Assembly: GCF_913058315.1 (NCBI RefSeq)
Contig: NZ_CAJXQY010000040.1
Coordinates: 1 to 33,982, forward strand
DNA: 33,982 bases
Reading direction: 5' to 3'
Source: an uncultured Alteromonas sp.
GTDB lineage: Bacteria; Pseudomonadota; Gammaproteobacteria; Enterobacterales; Alteromonadaceae
Of the stretch, positions 24,369 through 31,242 are shown piece by piece. Every line of letters begins with the position of its first letter. The stretch's first letter is position 1. The notes beneath the pieces are model-generated. The model searched no databases. It was not told the origin of the DNA and saw only the letters and a program-made list of their open reading frames with translations. The position numbers and the translations under genes were made by a program.

Positions 24369-24387
24369 GTTGATTAGGTTAATCAAC
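24369..24387. promoter_or_regulatory. Perfect palindrome, candidate operator
   Basis: GTTGATTA, GGT, TAATCAAC: eight-base arms without mismatch around three bases. It lies 122 nt upstream of the Omp85 gene start and 42 nt upstream of the pseudogene's first ATG, a place for a dimeric regulator of either. As an RNA hairpin it has no T run, so it is not a terminator. The regulator is unknown. Confidence 0.5.
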
Positions 24388-24428
24388 GGCATGCCTGTGG
24401 TAGTCAGCAACGCAATCACGAGCCTGGC

Positions 24429-24728
24429 ATGCCCTCAAAGCGTACTTTGATGAAACAACCACTGAGTATTAAAATTGTCGCCGCCAGTTTATTCCTTCCC
24501 TGCGTTTACACCATGGCAGGTAGCGAACAGCTTCGAGCCAGGCACTTAAACACCCCCACTGGCGTTCTGCCTACCGGCTCATTAAATGCCATCACCGACC
24601 TCACGGTCGTGAAAGTGGGTCATTGAAGCTTCTTAAGAGGCTATGTATACCAGTTTACTGATGGCTGAAGAGGTGGCGGGGTTCACGGTAAAGCACCAGC
24701 TTTGCCTATTGAGAAACTCAAAAAGTGA
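24429..24728 (+). pseudogene. Remnant of a P1-family (DmpA/S58) aminopeptidase gene
   Basis: Two ends of one gene seem to remain, with the middle gone. The first 65 codons (ATG 24429 or 24450) give a signal peptide (MKQPLSIKIVAASLFLPC) followed by LNTPTGVLPTGSLNAITD and VVKVGH, the N-terminal signature of P1 aminopeptidases (LNAITDVxGVxVGH), then a TGA stop. Downstream, 24637-24677 in another frame reads EAMYTSLLMAEEV and, after a one-base shift near the G-rich 24675-24680, GVHGKAPALPIEKLKK and a stop. That is the C-terminal pattern of the same family (EAIxNSLxxAExxxG...ALPxEK). Most of the catalytic core, including the nucleophile Ser/Thr, is absent, so it cannot be active. I infer a large internal deletion plus a frameshift. 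Confidence 0.65.
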
Positions 24729-24763
24729 CAGGGCCGCTAAACCTATACAGGTTTTGTGGGCCT

Positions 24764-25015
24764 TCATTTCATATGTACTTTACCGCCTATCATCTTATAG
24801 GCGGGCACGCCCCGCATGATAGTTTCGCGGGCAAATTCCTGCCCACAGCCGGGGCAGTGGCAAGGGGTAGTGGTGTGATCTTCCACTATCCGCTCTTTAA
24901 AGCACTTAACCAAAGCCCCCTTGCCGCCTTTGCGGTATTTATATAATGGCGCTTTACATTGTATACAGGATATCTGGACGGTTTTTACCGGGCCTTTTTT
25001 ATTCGGTTTTGCCAT
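24764..25015 (-). CDS. Small zinc-ribbon protein
   Basis: An 83-residue basic protein. Two Cys pairs, SCIQCKAPLYKYRKGGKG and CHCPGCGQEFARE, space a zinc ribbon with a Lys-rich middle (GALVKCFKERI). There is no signal peptide or membrane helix. The C-terminal IMRGVPAYKMIGGKVHMK looks like a conserved extension. I think it is a real gene from the patterned Cys and the lack of overlap with others, but its role (RNA- or protein-binding) is unknown. It is monocistronic, reads toward the P1 remnant, and its leader lies in the structured region 25016-25100. Confidence 0.7.
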   Translation of the reverse strand: MAKPNKKGPVKTVQISCIQCKAPLYKYRKGGKGALVKCFKERIVEDHTTTPCHCPGCGQEFARETIMRGVPAYKMIGGKVHMK

Positions 25016-25039
25016 GAAGTTGTGCAGTGGTTAACAGGA

Positions 25040-25101
25040 CCGGTAGGGTAACAAAGAATGCCGTGGAGATCGCGTGGGACCATTTCTTTCCGTCCTACCG
25101 G
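25040..25101. repeat. Long-range inverted repeat
   Basis: CCGGTAGG (25040-25047) is the exact reverse complement of CCTACCGG (25094-25101), with 46 nt between. It lies in the leader of the zinc-ribbon gene, directly beside the terminator of the DUF4097 operon. It may form an RNA stem or be chance. Confidence 0.35.
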
Positions 25102-25102
25102 C

Positions 25103-25143
25103 CAAAAGAAATCCCGGATGATTTCTGACGAAATCTCCGGGAT
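25103..25143 (-). terminator. Intrinsic terminator of the sigma/anti-sigma/DUF4097 operon
   Basis: On the minus strand ATCCCGGA-GATTTC, loop GTCA, GAAATC-A-TCCGGGAT (one bulged base) is followed by TTCTTTT. The long, stable stem starts 24 nt beyond the stop of the DUF4097 gene. Confidence 0.75.
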
Positions 25144-25166
25144 GAATAAGTGACGCCGTCACTCAT

Positions 25167-26120
25167 TCAGTCACTAACTGTAACCCGGCCGTTTACCGTG
25201 GAAACTCTTACCCGGCTGCTACCACTGCCTTCAGTGAAATCAATCCACTGACCGGGACCATATTTCGCCTTGCTTACTTTGACATTATTGATGTTATTAA
25301 CAATGCTGCCACCGGCGTGAGCTTCCAGTTCAAAGCGGGCTGACACATCACCGCTGAAATTCAATGTAATACTGCCGCCGACGGTGTCGACCTCCACGTC
25401 AGCATTATCTGCCAGACTCATCGACACCCGCGCATCACCGTTTACCGAAGTCATCTCCAGATCATCCACTTCTACCAGCTCAAGTGATGAATCGCCATTC
25501 ACGGTTTCCACGCTCACTTCCCGGCTGTTGCTTTGCAAGTCAATTTTACCGTTAACACTCACCACCTCGAGTGACTCGGCGCTATCATGCTCCACTTCAA
25601 TATCACCATTAACCGCTTCAACGGTCAGCATGCCGGTAATCCCTTTGAGCTCTATGTCACCATTAACAGATTCAACATTAACCTTACCGCCCAGGTTACG
25701 GCCCTCAATATCGCCGTTAACAACTTCAATTGAGGTACCGCCCTGCGGCCCTTCAATCTTCACATTGGCATTAACCGTTTCATAGGCAAAGCGGCTGCCT
25801 ACCGGTACATATACGGTTAGATTATCCTTAGCTTCGTCTTTATCTTCCCAGCGATAGTGATTATTTTTAACCTCTACATCAATAACCACTGAGTTACCGC
25901 GTTTTTCGAAGGTAAACTCCTCCGTCAGTTCACCCAGGGTACCGGTGATTCTGACCTGATTTTTATCCCAGGTTTTAATGTCGGCCTTGCCATACACGTG
26001 TTCCATTTCCACAAAGGGCTTGCTGTCGGTATCCAGCACCCGGTCAATTTTTTCCTGCGCAAAAGCATTTGCAGAAAGCAGTACGCCTGCTACTGCTGCG
26101 CCCCAACATAGTCTCTGCAT
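25167..26120 (-). CDS. DUF4097-family exported beta-repeat protein
   Basis: A 317-residue exported protein. The signal peptide is MQRLCWGAAVAGVLLSANAF followed by AQE. The mature protein is almost entirely beta strand; from about residue 110 it repeats an 18-21 residue unit ending in VNGD or a close variant (VVNGDIE, SVNGDIE, AVNGDIE, SVNGKID, TVNGDSS, SVNGDAR, then TVGGSIT), which should stack as a right-handed beta-helix-like solenoid. ATG 26120 is chosen because GAGG stands six bases upstream; the longer ATG at 26162 spoils the signal peptide. It is last in the ECF operon. DUF4097 proteins often accompany ECF sigma and anti-sigma genes, but their role is not known. Confidence 0.88.
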   Translation of the reverse strand: MQRLCWGAAVAGVLLSANAFAQEKIDRVLDTDSKPFVEMEHVYGKADIKTWDKNQVRITGTLGELTEEFTFEKRGNSVVIDVEVKNNHYRWEDKDEAKDNLTVYVPVGSRFAYETVNANVKIEGPQGGTSIEVVNGDIEGRNLGGKVNVESVNGDIELKGITGMLTVEAVNGDIEVEHDSAESLEVVSVNGKIDLQSNSREVSVETVNGDSSLELVEVDDLEMTSVNGDARVSMSLADNADVEVDTVGGSITLNFSGDVSARFELEAHAGGSIVNNINNVKVSKAKYGPGQWIDFTEGSGSSRVRVSTVNGRVTVSD

Positions 26121-26172
26121 AAAAAGCCTCTTTGTAAAATGTCTAGTCGTTAAAGTTTGCATAATTCACCTA

Positions 26173-26658
26173 TTAGATTTGTTGCCATTTGGGCGCGTGC
26201 ACTCGCTCAATCAGGTCAATCTGTTGTTGATAAACGCTTTGCAGCATTCGCAAAAGCGCCATGTTATTCGGATCGTTTTTCAATGCGGCTTTTATTGCAT
26301 CGGCCGCAGACTCAAGCTCAGTCAACTGCCCCTGCCAGTTGTCTGTAACCGCTTTTTGCTCACTGAAGGCCACCAGCAACGACGCTTTCTGCGATTCAAA
26401 CTGCTTACTCATTTGGGCCACTACGGTCGGATTAGTAGAACCTACCGGCGCCTGACTGCTACTCATAAACAGCCAGACCAACACTGCAGGTACAATAAAA
26501 CCAGCAGCCACCGCCAGCGGCCAGCGCGAACGAGCAGGTTTAGCCCCGGCCTCGTTGGTAATAGCCAGTTCTATGCCTTGCCATAAATCCCGTGATGGCT
26601 TTATATCATCGGGCAGCGTGTCGAGTTGTTGCTTTAAATTGTCCGGTTGATTATTCAC
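26173..26658 (-). CDS. Single-pass membrane anti-sigma factor-like protein
   Basis: A 161-residue protein encoded directly after, and overlapping by 8 nt, the ECF sigma gene. The cytoplasmic N-terminus (about 1-43, QQLDTLPDDIKPSRDLWQGI) resembles the sigma-binding part of zinc-free anti-sigma factors; there is no HxxxCxxC zinc motif. A transmembrane helix is at about 46-65 (WPLAVAAGFIVPAVLVWLFM), and the periplasmic part is helical and likely coiled coil (MSKQFESQKASLL, WQGQLTELESAADAIKAAL). Its control of the sigma factor is inferred from position, overlap and topology. Confidence 0.8.
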   Translation of the reverse strand: MNNQPDNLKQQLDTLPDDIKPSRDLWQGIELAITNEAGAKPARSRWPLAVAAGFIVPAVLVWLFMSSSQAPVGSTNPTVVAQMSKQFESQKASLLVAFSEQKAVTDNWQGQLTELESAADAIKAALKNDPNNMALLRMLQSVYQQQIDLIERVHAPKWQQI

Positions 26659-27226
26659 TGCCTTCTCCCAACCATTCCTCTAATAATGTTCTGGCCCGGT
26701 GATACTGGGCTTTGCTGGTACCGGTAGCCATATTCAGCATGCGGCCAATTTCCTCGTGGCGATACCCTTCCACAGCATGTAGGACGAACACCCAACGCGC
26801 CCTTTCCGGTAATTTAACGATACATTTATCGAGTTGCGTTAAATCCGTTGCCGGTTCTGCCAGTAACTGTTGCTCGGTTTCCGGCTCCATCGAAAACATG
26901 CGTTTTAGCCACCCACGCTGCTTACGCAAGTAACTAATGGTGATATTGGCAGTGACGCTGTGTAACCAGGTGGCAAACTGACTTTTCCCCGAAAAGTTGC
27001 CCAGCTTCTGCCACACCTGAACAAACACTTCCTGAGTGGCATCCTCTGCCATCGCCGCATCGCCGGTTAATCGATAACTCAATGCGTACACCTTCCCTAC
27101 AAAACGGTCGTACAGTTGCCGGTAAGCAACCATATCGCCCTGCTGTGCCGCTTCAATTTGCTGTTGCAGCTGATGTTGGGTAAATGCCGCTTCGGCATTC
27201 ACTACCTTTCCCTGTTCTACCGTCAT
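26651..27226 (-). CDS. ECF-type RNA polymerase sigma factor
   Basis: A 191-residue extracytoplasmic-function sigma factor. Region 2 (about 35-100) shows YRQLYDRFVGKVYALSYRL, then AEDATQEVFVQVWQKLGNF and FATWLHSVTANITISYLRKQ; region 4 (about 130-185) has LPERARWVFVLHAVEGYRHE and EIGRMLNMATGTSKAQYHRA, the helix-turn-helix that reads the -35 element. Region 3 is absent, as in all ECFs. The stop overlaps the anti-sigma start, and a DUF4097 gene follows, so the operon is sigma, anti-sigma, exported protein. I could not find a convincing self-recognised promoter in the 192 nt upstream. Confidence 0.92.
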   Translation of the reverse strand: MTVEQGKVVNAEAAFTQHQLQQQIEAAQQGDMVAYRQLYDRFVGKVYALSYRLTGDAAMAEDATQEVFVQVWQKLGNFSGKSQFATWLHSVTANITISYLRKQRGWLKRMFSMEPETEQQLLAEPATDLTQLDKCIVKLPERARWVFVLHAVEGYRHEEIGRMLNMATGTSKAQYHRARTLLEEWLGEGSE

Positions 27227-27418
27227 ACTGAGTGTGTCTGCTTACATTTAATTTGTGTTGTCAAAAGCTTTGTCGCCGGGTGGTGGTCAAAGGTTTAAAT
27301 GACCTGAGTAAATTTCTCATTATTTTTTTAATCTCCGGTTTGCTTGCTGAAGTTCTGGTGACATTTTCGCTATACTGACCTATGCCCCCTTTTAACCTGC
27401 CAGTAGCAAGGAAATACA

Positions 27419-28057
27419 ATGAAAGTAGCCGCTTTATATGCCGGAAAACCTGCACCGCTTGGACCCAGAAAAGCCCTTTCTGCCATCTGTAAACAGCCGG
27501 CTTATTTTCTTACCGTTCACCAGGACAGAACCGACGAAGACACCCAGGCCAATAAACGCTTGCATGGTGGCCCGGAAAAAGTGCTTCATCAATACAGTCT
27601 CGCAGGTTACGAGCTGATAAAGCAACACTATCCCGCTCTCGCTGAACTTGCCATGGCCGGTACCATTGGTGAAAACATCACGGTTGAGGGGATGACCGAT
27701 GAGAACGTGATGATTGGTGACGTGTATGCCTTTGGCGAGGTGGTCGTTCAGGTAGCAGCCCCCCGAGCCCCCTGCAATAAAATAAACCACCGTTTCAATA
27801 CGCCAAATCTCGATCGTTTTACTGGCAATCATGGCATTACCGGCTGGTATTACCGGGTATTAAAAACCGGCATTATTCATACCGGCGACAGCGTTAGCCT
27901 TGAAAGCCGTCCATCACAAAGCGTTAGCGTGGGCGACTTAATGCGCGCGGTTTATAATCCTGAGCACTTCGCGAAGGCTGCTCAGTACGTGGACCTGGAA
28001 GTGCTCGATGAAGAATGGCGCGGCAAATGTGAAAAAGCCATAACTAAAGCCGGATAA
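27419..28057 (+). CDS. MOSC domain protein, YiiM family
   Basis: A 212-residue molybdenum-cofactor-binding protein of the YiiM type, which reduces N-hydroxylated bases such as 6-hydroxylaminopurine in E. coli. The MOSC core has DEDTQANKRLHGGPEKVLHQ, GTIGENITVEGMTDENVMIG, VYAFGEVVVQVAAPRAPCNK with the conserved cofactor-ligating Cys, and GITGWYYRVLKTG. The length (E. coli 224) and C-terminal extension fit. A -10 TATACT at 27371-27376 with a poor -35 could be its promoter. The GGCT-like gene follows 7 nt later, probably cotranscribed. Confidence 0.88.
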   Translation: MKVAALYAGKPAPLGPRKALSAICKQPAYFLTVHQDRTDEDTQANKRLHGGPEKVLHQYSLAGYELIKQHYPALAELAMAGTIGENITVEGMTDENVMIGDVYAFGEVVVQVAAPRAPCNKINHRFNTPNLDRFTGNHGITGWYYRVLKTGIIHTGDSVSLESRPSQSVSVGDLMRAVYNPEHFAKAAQYVDLEVLDEEWRGKCEKAITKAG

Positions 28058-28064
28058 CCTACCA

Positions 28065-28469
28065 ATGCGTTTTGCTGGTAAAGAGGCCGTTTTCTGTTAC
28101 GGCACTTTACTACTGCCGCAATACCAGCAGCGCCTGTTTGGTGCACGACTGCCGTGCGTCCATGCGGTCTTACCAGGTTGGCGCCTGCGTATGGGCTTCG
28201 ATGGCTATCGGTTTATCCAACCATCACCGCACAAAAGCGTGCACGGCAAGTTAATCAGGTTAACACCTCAGCAGCTGAAAAAAGCCGACGAATGGGAGGA
28301 TACTCCCTACTACCGGCGAGAACAGGTGGTCTTCCGCAACCGCCACCAAGCCATGACAGTGTGGGTCTATTCCCGCCGCAATGGCAAAGGCCGCCCCTGC
28401 CCACCGCACTTGTTAACCACACATTCTAATGCCCGATTGGTACTGCGCAGACATCGGCACCTGTTTTAA
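28065..28469 (+). CDS. Gamma-glutamylcyclotransferase-like (GGCT/AIG2) protein
   Basis: A 134-residue protein of the GGCT fold. The substrate loop FCYGTLLLPQYQ near the N-terminus is the usual YGTL motif, and DEWEDTPYYRREQVVF contains the acidic residue and YxR patch of the family. The last 30 residues are rich in Arg and His (RRNGKGRP, NARLVLRRHRHLF), more basic than typical. Family members form 5-oxoproline from gamma-glutamyl compounds or cleave related bonds; the substrate here is not evident. It appears to be in one transcript with the MOSC gene. Confidence 0.8.
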   Translation: MRFAGKEAVFCYGTLLLPQYQQRLFGARLPCVHAVLPGWRLRMGFDGYRFIQPSPHKSVHGKLIRLTPQQLKKADEWEDTPYYRREQVVFRNRHQAMTVWVYSRRNGKGRPCPPHLLTTHSNARLVLRRHRHLF

Positions 28470-28520
28470 AGTCCCGGTTAGCCCACACCAAACTGCACAT
28501 TAATTAACCATAAAAGTGGC

Positions 28521-28534
28521 AAATCAGCTGATTT
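28521..28534. promoter_or_regulatory. Perfect 14-bp palindrome upstream of the lysis-type genes
   Basis: AAATCAGCTGATTT is fully self-complementary and lies 48 nt before the muramidase start, in an AT-rich gap where TTAATTA-type sequences stand on each side. This is the place for an operator of a dimeric repressor. It does not match a LexA box (CTGT-N8-ACAG). The regulator is unknown. Confidence 0.45.
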
Positions 28535-28582
28535 ATGTGTTTAATTATTAACCACAACGCAGTGTTTAGGGGCGGAGGTAAC

Positions 28583-29122
28583 ATGGATGTAGAAACAATG
28601 ATCGACGAAATTCTGGTAAAGGAAGGCGGTTATGTAAACCATCCCGCCGATCGGGGCGGACCCACCAACTATGGCATAACCCAAAAGACCCTTTCCCGCT
28701 ACCTCGAGGTGGCAGTGACTGCCGATATGGTGAAAGCCCTGGATGTTGATACCGCAAGGGATATCTATGAACTTAATTATTACCGCATCCCGCGCATCGA
28801 TAAGTTACCGCCACCACTACAGCCATTTTTATTCGACAGTGCCGTCAATCATGGTCCGCGCCGGGCGATTAAATTTCTGCAGGAAGTTTGTAATGATGCA
28901 GGCTACGGTCCGCTGGTTGTAGATGGTCTCATGGGCCCAAAAAGTAAAGCGCAGGCTCACGCGTGTTTGCAGGAGCTTGGCGACTGGATGATTGTTGCGT
29001 TAGTGGAAGAGCGGCAAATGTTTTATGCCGACATTGTCACCAACGATGCCAGCCAGAATGTGTTTCTTAAGGGCTGGCTGGCCAGAGCCAGAAGCTTCTT
29101 ACCCGATTACCGTGTGGCATAA
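28583..29122 (+). CDS. GH108-type N-acetylmuramidase (endolysin/TtsA-like)
   Basis: A 179-residue peptidoglycan hydrolase of glycoside hydrolase family 108. The catalytic Glu is Glu14 in VKEGGYVNHPADRGGPTNYG, and GIT, AVNHGPRRAIKFLQEV and VVDGLMGPKSKAQAHA (peptidoglycan-binding part) follow as in endolysins and in the typhoid-toxin secretion muramidase TtsA. There is no signal peptide, so export needs a holin or similar. GGAGG five bases before ATG 28583 fixes the start; the open frame to 28535 would add a cysteine-containing tail without a ribosome site. The holin gene follows after 12 nt. No phage structural gene is near. Confidence 0.88.
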   Translation: MDVETMIDEILVKEGGYVNHPADRGGPTNYGITQKTLSRYLEVAVTADMVKALDVDTARDIYELNYYRIPRIDKLPPPLQPFLFDSAVNHGPRRAIKFLQEVCNDAGYGPLVVDGLMGPKSKAQAHACLQELGDWMIVALVEERQMFYADIVTNDASQNVFLKGWLARARSFLPDYRVA

Positions 29123-29134
29123 GGCAGACCCCCT

Positions 29135-29860
29135 ATGAGCAAACTTTTTGAAAATCCTATCTCGGCGATTACCGATTCCGTTTCAAAAGGCGTGGAAACG
29201 GTAGCCGGCGTTTTTACCACCAATAAAGAAAAAGAGGCACAGCGCTCGGCTGATGAACAGATGGCGTTATTAAAAACCTATCAGGCAGAGTTTAACGCCC
29301 GTCAAAACCGGACCTGGGCCGACTCACTTGCCGACGCATTCAACCGCCTTATCCGGCCAATGATAGTGTCGCTGATCCTGTTTATTTTTGTGATTGCTTA
29401 TATTTCCCCCACTCACCTTGCCGAGATTACGCTGGCACTGAGTTCTATTCCGGATGGTTACTGGACCCTGCTGAGCGTGATCATCGCCTTCTACTTTGGT
29501 GGCAGAATGCAGCTTAAAAGTCAGCAGTTTAAATTTAGCGAAACCCAGGCCCAGGCGGTGAAAGCACTCATTGAAACCAAAGCGGAATTCAGAAAGCTGG
29601 AGATGAACAACGATGAGCCCGATAAAGTGTTTGGCGATAGCGTGGCCAAACAGTCAGATTTTGATACCTCCCGGGCTAATCAGGTAAACCCCGTGGTCGA
29701 GGCCGCACTCATTCATGTTAAGGAAGACGGCGCGGCGGAAGCAGAAAACAACCAAAGCACCGTGGCTTTGAAAGCTAAAATTGCCGAGATGCAGCAGGAA
29801 GATGAACAACAGGTAATATCGCGGCGCCGGTTTGGCCCCCGAAAACTGGGACGACGCTAG
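29135..29860 (+). CDS. GTA/phage-type holin family protein (Holin_3TMs)
   Basis: A 241-residue membrane protein. The core, LADAFNRLIRPMIVSLILF, then a short periplasmic turn and SIPDGYWTLLSVIIAFYFGG with the FYFGGR end, matches the holin of gene transfer agents (RP..., PxxLWWLLGxIxSFYFGxR). Two membrane helices (about 74-92 and 104-124) are clear by eye. The N-terminal part is an amphipathic, charged coil (NKEKEAQRSADEQMALLKTY). It carries about 110 extra C-terminal residues, charged and coil-like (QAQAVKALIETKAEFRKLEM ...), that phage relatives lack. Paired with the GH108 muramidase it would let the enzyme across the inner membrane. Confidence 0.8.
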   Translation: MSKLFENPISAITDSVSKGVETVAGVFTTNKEKEAQRSADEQMALLKTYQAEFNARQNRTWADSLADAFNRLIRPMIVSLILFIFVIAYISPTHLAEITLALSSIPDGYWTLLSVIIAFYFGGRMQLKSQQFKFSETQAQAVKALIETKAEFRKLEMNNDEPDKVFGDSVAKQSDFDTSRANQVNPVVEAALIHVKEDGAAEAENNQSTVALKAKIAEMQQEDEQQVISRRRFGPRKLGRR

Positions 29861-29883
29861 CAGCGGGGTATTGCAGACATAAA

Positions 29884-29910
29884 AAAACCGCGCCGGAGCG
29901 CGGTTTTCTT
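29884..29910. terminator. Bidirectional intrinsic terminator between the holin gene and rplI
   Basis: AAAACCGCGC pairs with GCGCGGTTTT around CGGA. Seven T follow on the minus strand, so it ends rplI, and TTTTCTTT follows on the plus strand for the holin transcript. Confidence 0.9.
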
Positions 29911-29925
29911 TAAATCACTTAGCGC

Positions 29926-30378
29926 TTACGCCTGAGCGATGATAACTACTTTAGCAGTAGCCATTACGTCAGAGTGTAATTGCAGGTCGATGTCGTACTC
30001 GCCAGTTTCACGCAGGGTACCGGTAGGCAGTTTAACTTCTGCTTTCGCTACTTCTACGCCGGCTGCAGTAATCGCATCAGCGATATCCTGAGTACCAACA
30101 GAACCGAACAGTTTGCCTTCTTCACCCGCTGGTGCAGCAATAGTTACTTCGCCCAGCTCAGTAACTTTGTCGGCACGCGCTTGTGCAGCAGCCAGCTGTT
30201 CAGCGATTTTCGCTTCCAGCTCTGCGCGGCGCGCTTCAAATTTTTCAACGTTTGCTTTCGTTGCAGGAACCGCTTTACCTTGTGGGAAAAGGAAGTTACG
30301 TGCAAAACCAGCTTTAACAGTGACAGTGTCACCCAGACCGCCTAAGTTGGCGATTTTATCCAGTAGAATGATTTCCAT
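29926..30378 (-). CDS. rplI: 50S ribosomal protein L9
   Basis: Protein L9 of the large subunit, 150 residues. It begins [24 protein letters not shown] with the N-terminal rRNA-binding domain ([16 protein letters not shown] [16 protein letters not shown]), followed by the long connecting helix ([20 protein letters not shown]) and a C-terminal domain ([16 protein letters not shown]). It is last in the rpsF-rpsR-rplI operon and ends at a strong terminator. In most relatives dnaB follows; here the muramidase/holin genes face it instead. Confidence 0.98.
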   Translation of the reverse strand: MEIILLDKIANLGGLGDTVTVKAGFARNFLFPQGKAVPATKANVEKFEARRAELEAKIAEQLAAAQARADKVTELGEVTIAAPAGEEGKLFGSVGTQDIADAITAAGVEVAKAEVKLPTGTLRETGEYDIDLQLHSDVMATAKVVIIAQA

Positions 30379-30405
30379 CGATGCTACCCCTTATTCTTCG
30401 CCAAA

Positions 30406-30633
30406 TTACTTATGAGAGTCAGTGTACGGAAGCAGTGCAAGAAAACGTGCACGCTTAATAGCACTAGACAGTTGGCGCTGGTATTTAGCGCTGGTGCCGG
30501 TAATACGGCTAGGTACAATTTTACCGCTTTCAGTTACGTAGTTCTTTAACGTAGCGATATCTTTGTAATCAATTTCAACAACACCTTCTGCAGAGAAACG
30601 GCAGAATTTACGACGTCTGAAAAAACGAGCCAT
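30406..30633 (-). CDS. rpsR: 30S ribosomal protein S18
   Basis: Protein S18, 75 residues: [38 protein letters not shown] and [20 protein letters not shown] are diagnostic, with the single Cys kept. It follows rpsF by 12 nt. Gammaproteobacteria usually have priB between the two; it is absent here. Confidence 0.98.
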   Translation of the reverse strand: MARFFRRRKFCRFSAEGVVEIDYKDIATLKNYVTESGKIVPSRITGTSAKYQRQLSSAIKRARFLALLPYTDSHK

Positions 30634-30645
30634 GATTAATTCTCC

Positions 30646-31041
30646 TTATTCTTCGCTTGATGCAGCTGCAGGTTTTTCTGCACGCTCACCACGTGGGGCA
30701 GAATCTTCACGACGCTCGCGACGCTCTTCCTTCATCATAGGAGAAGCTTCAGTTACCGCACCTTTGGTACGCATAACCATGTTACGCAGGATAACATCGT
30801 TGAAACGGAAAGCAGTTTCCAGTTCAGCAACAGCTTCAGCAGTAGCTTCAGCGTTGATAAGAACATAATGTGCTTTGTGCAGTTTTTCGATTGGGTAAGC
30901 CAGTTGACGACGGCCCCAATCTTCCAAGCGATGGATTTGTCCGCCATCTGCTTTCAGGATTGTGGTATAACGCTCGATCATACCAGGAACTTGTTCACTC
31001 TGATCAGGGTGAACCATAAAAACGATTTCGTAATGACGCAT
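30646..31041 (-). CDS. rpsF: 30S ribosomal protein S6
   Basis: Protein S6, 131 residues: [40 protein letters not shown] and [20 protein letters not shown], with an acidic, Glu-rich C-terminal tail ([20 protein letters not shown]...) of the type modified by RimK in E. coli, though here without a poly-Glu run at the end except EE. GGAG precedes the ATG. It heads the rpsF-rpsR-rplI operon. Confidence 0.98.
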   Translation of the reverse strand: MRHYEIVFMVHPDQSEQVPGMIERYTTILKADGGQIHRLEDWGRRQLAYPIEKLHKAHYVLINAEATAEAVAELETAFRFNDVILRNMVMRTKGAVTEASPMMKEERRERREDSAPRGERAEKPAAASSEE

Positions 31042-31129
31042 TTAAACGCTCCTTACGGTTGTAGCCTCGCGCAGTACAGCCTTCTGCATGGAGACAAGGA
31101 ACTTAATTTGGGTGGCTGTAAGGGCGCGC

Positions 31130-31158
31130 ATTATATAGAGCTTCTCATCACTGCACAA
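31130..31158 (-). promoter_or_regulatory. Promoter of the rpsF operon
   Basis: On the minus strand TTGTGC (31153-31158), 17 nt, TATAAT (31130-31135). Transcription would begin near 31123, leaving about 80 nt of leader. The leader ends with ACAACCGTAAGGAGCG, where the ACCG near a stem could be part of an S6:S18 autoregulatory site as found in many bacteria; I could not fold it with certainty. Confidence 0.7.
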
Positions 31159-31242
31159 GCTTTATTCAACGACTATCTTTGCCTTGAACAATTCTCTGTC
31201 AGAATTGCCTGTTAATCCTAATTCACACTCAGGCGGTAGAAA

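Noticed and set aside
25384..25785. Plus-strand Ser/Thr-rich open frame of 133 codons
   Set aside because: It is the antisense shadow of the VNGD repeats in the DUF4097 gene.
28535..29860. Prophage
   Set aside because: Only a muramidase and a holin are present; no integrase, repressor, capsid or tail gene is in the surrounding 10 kb.
30640..31041. Glu-rich S6 C-terminus as a frameshift or fusion
   Set aside because: Charged C-terminal tails of this type are normal in gammaproteobacterial S6.
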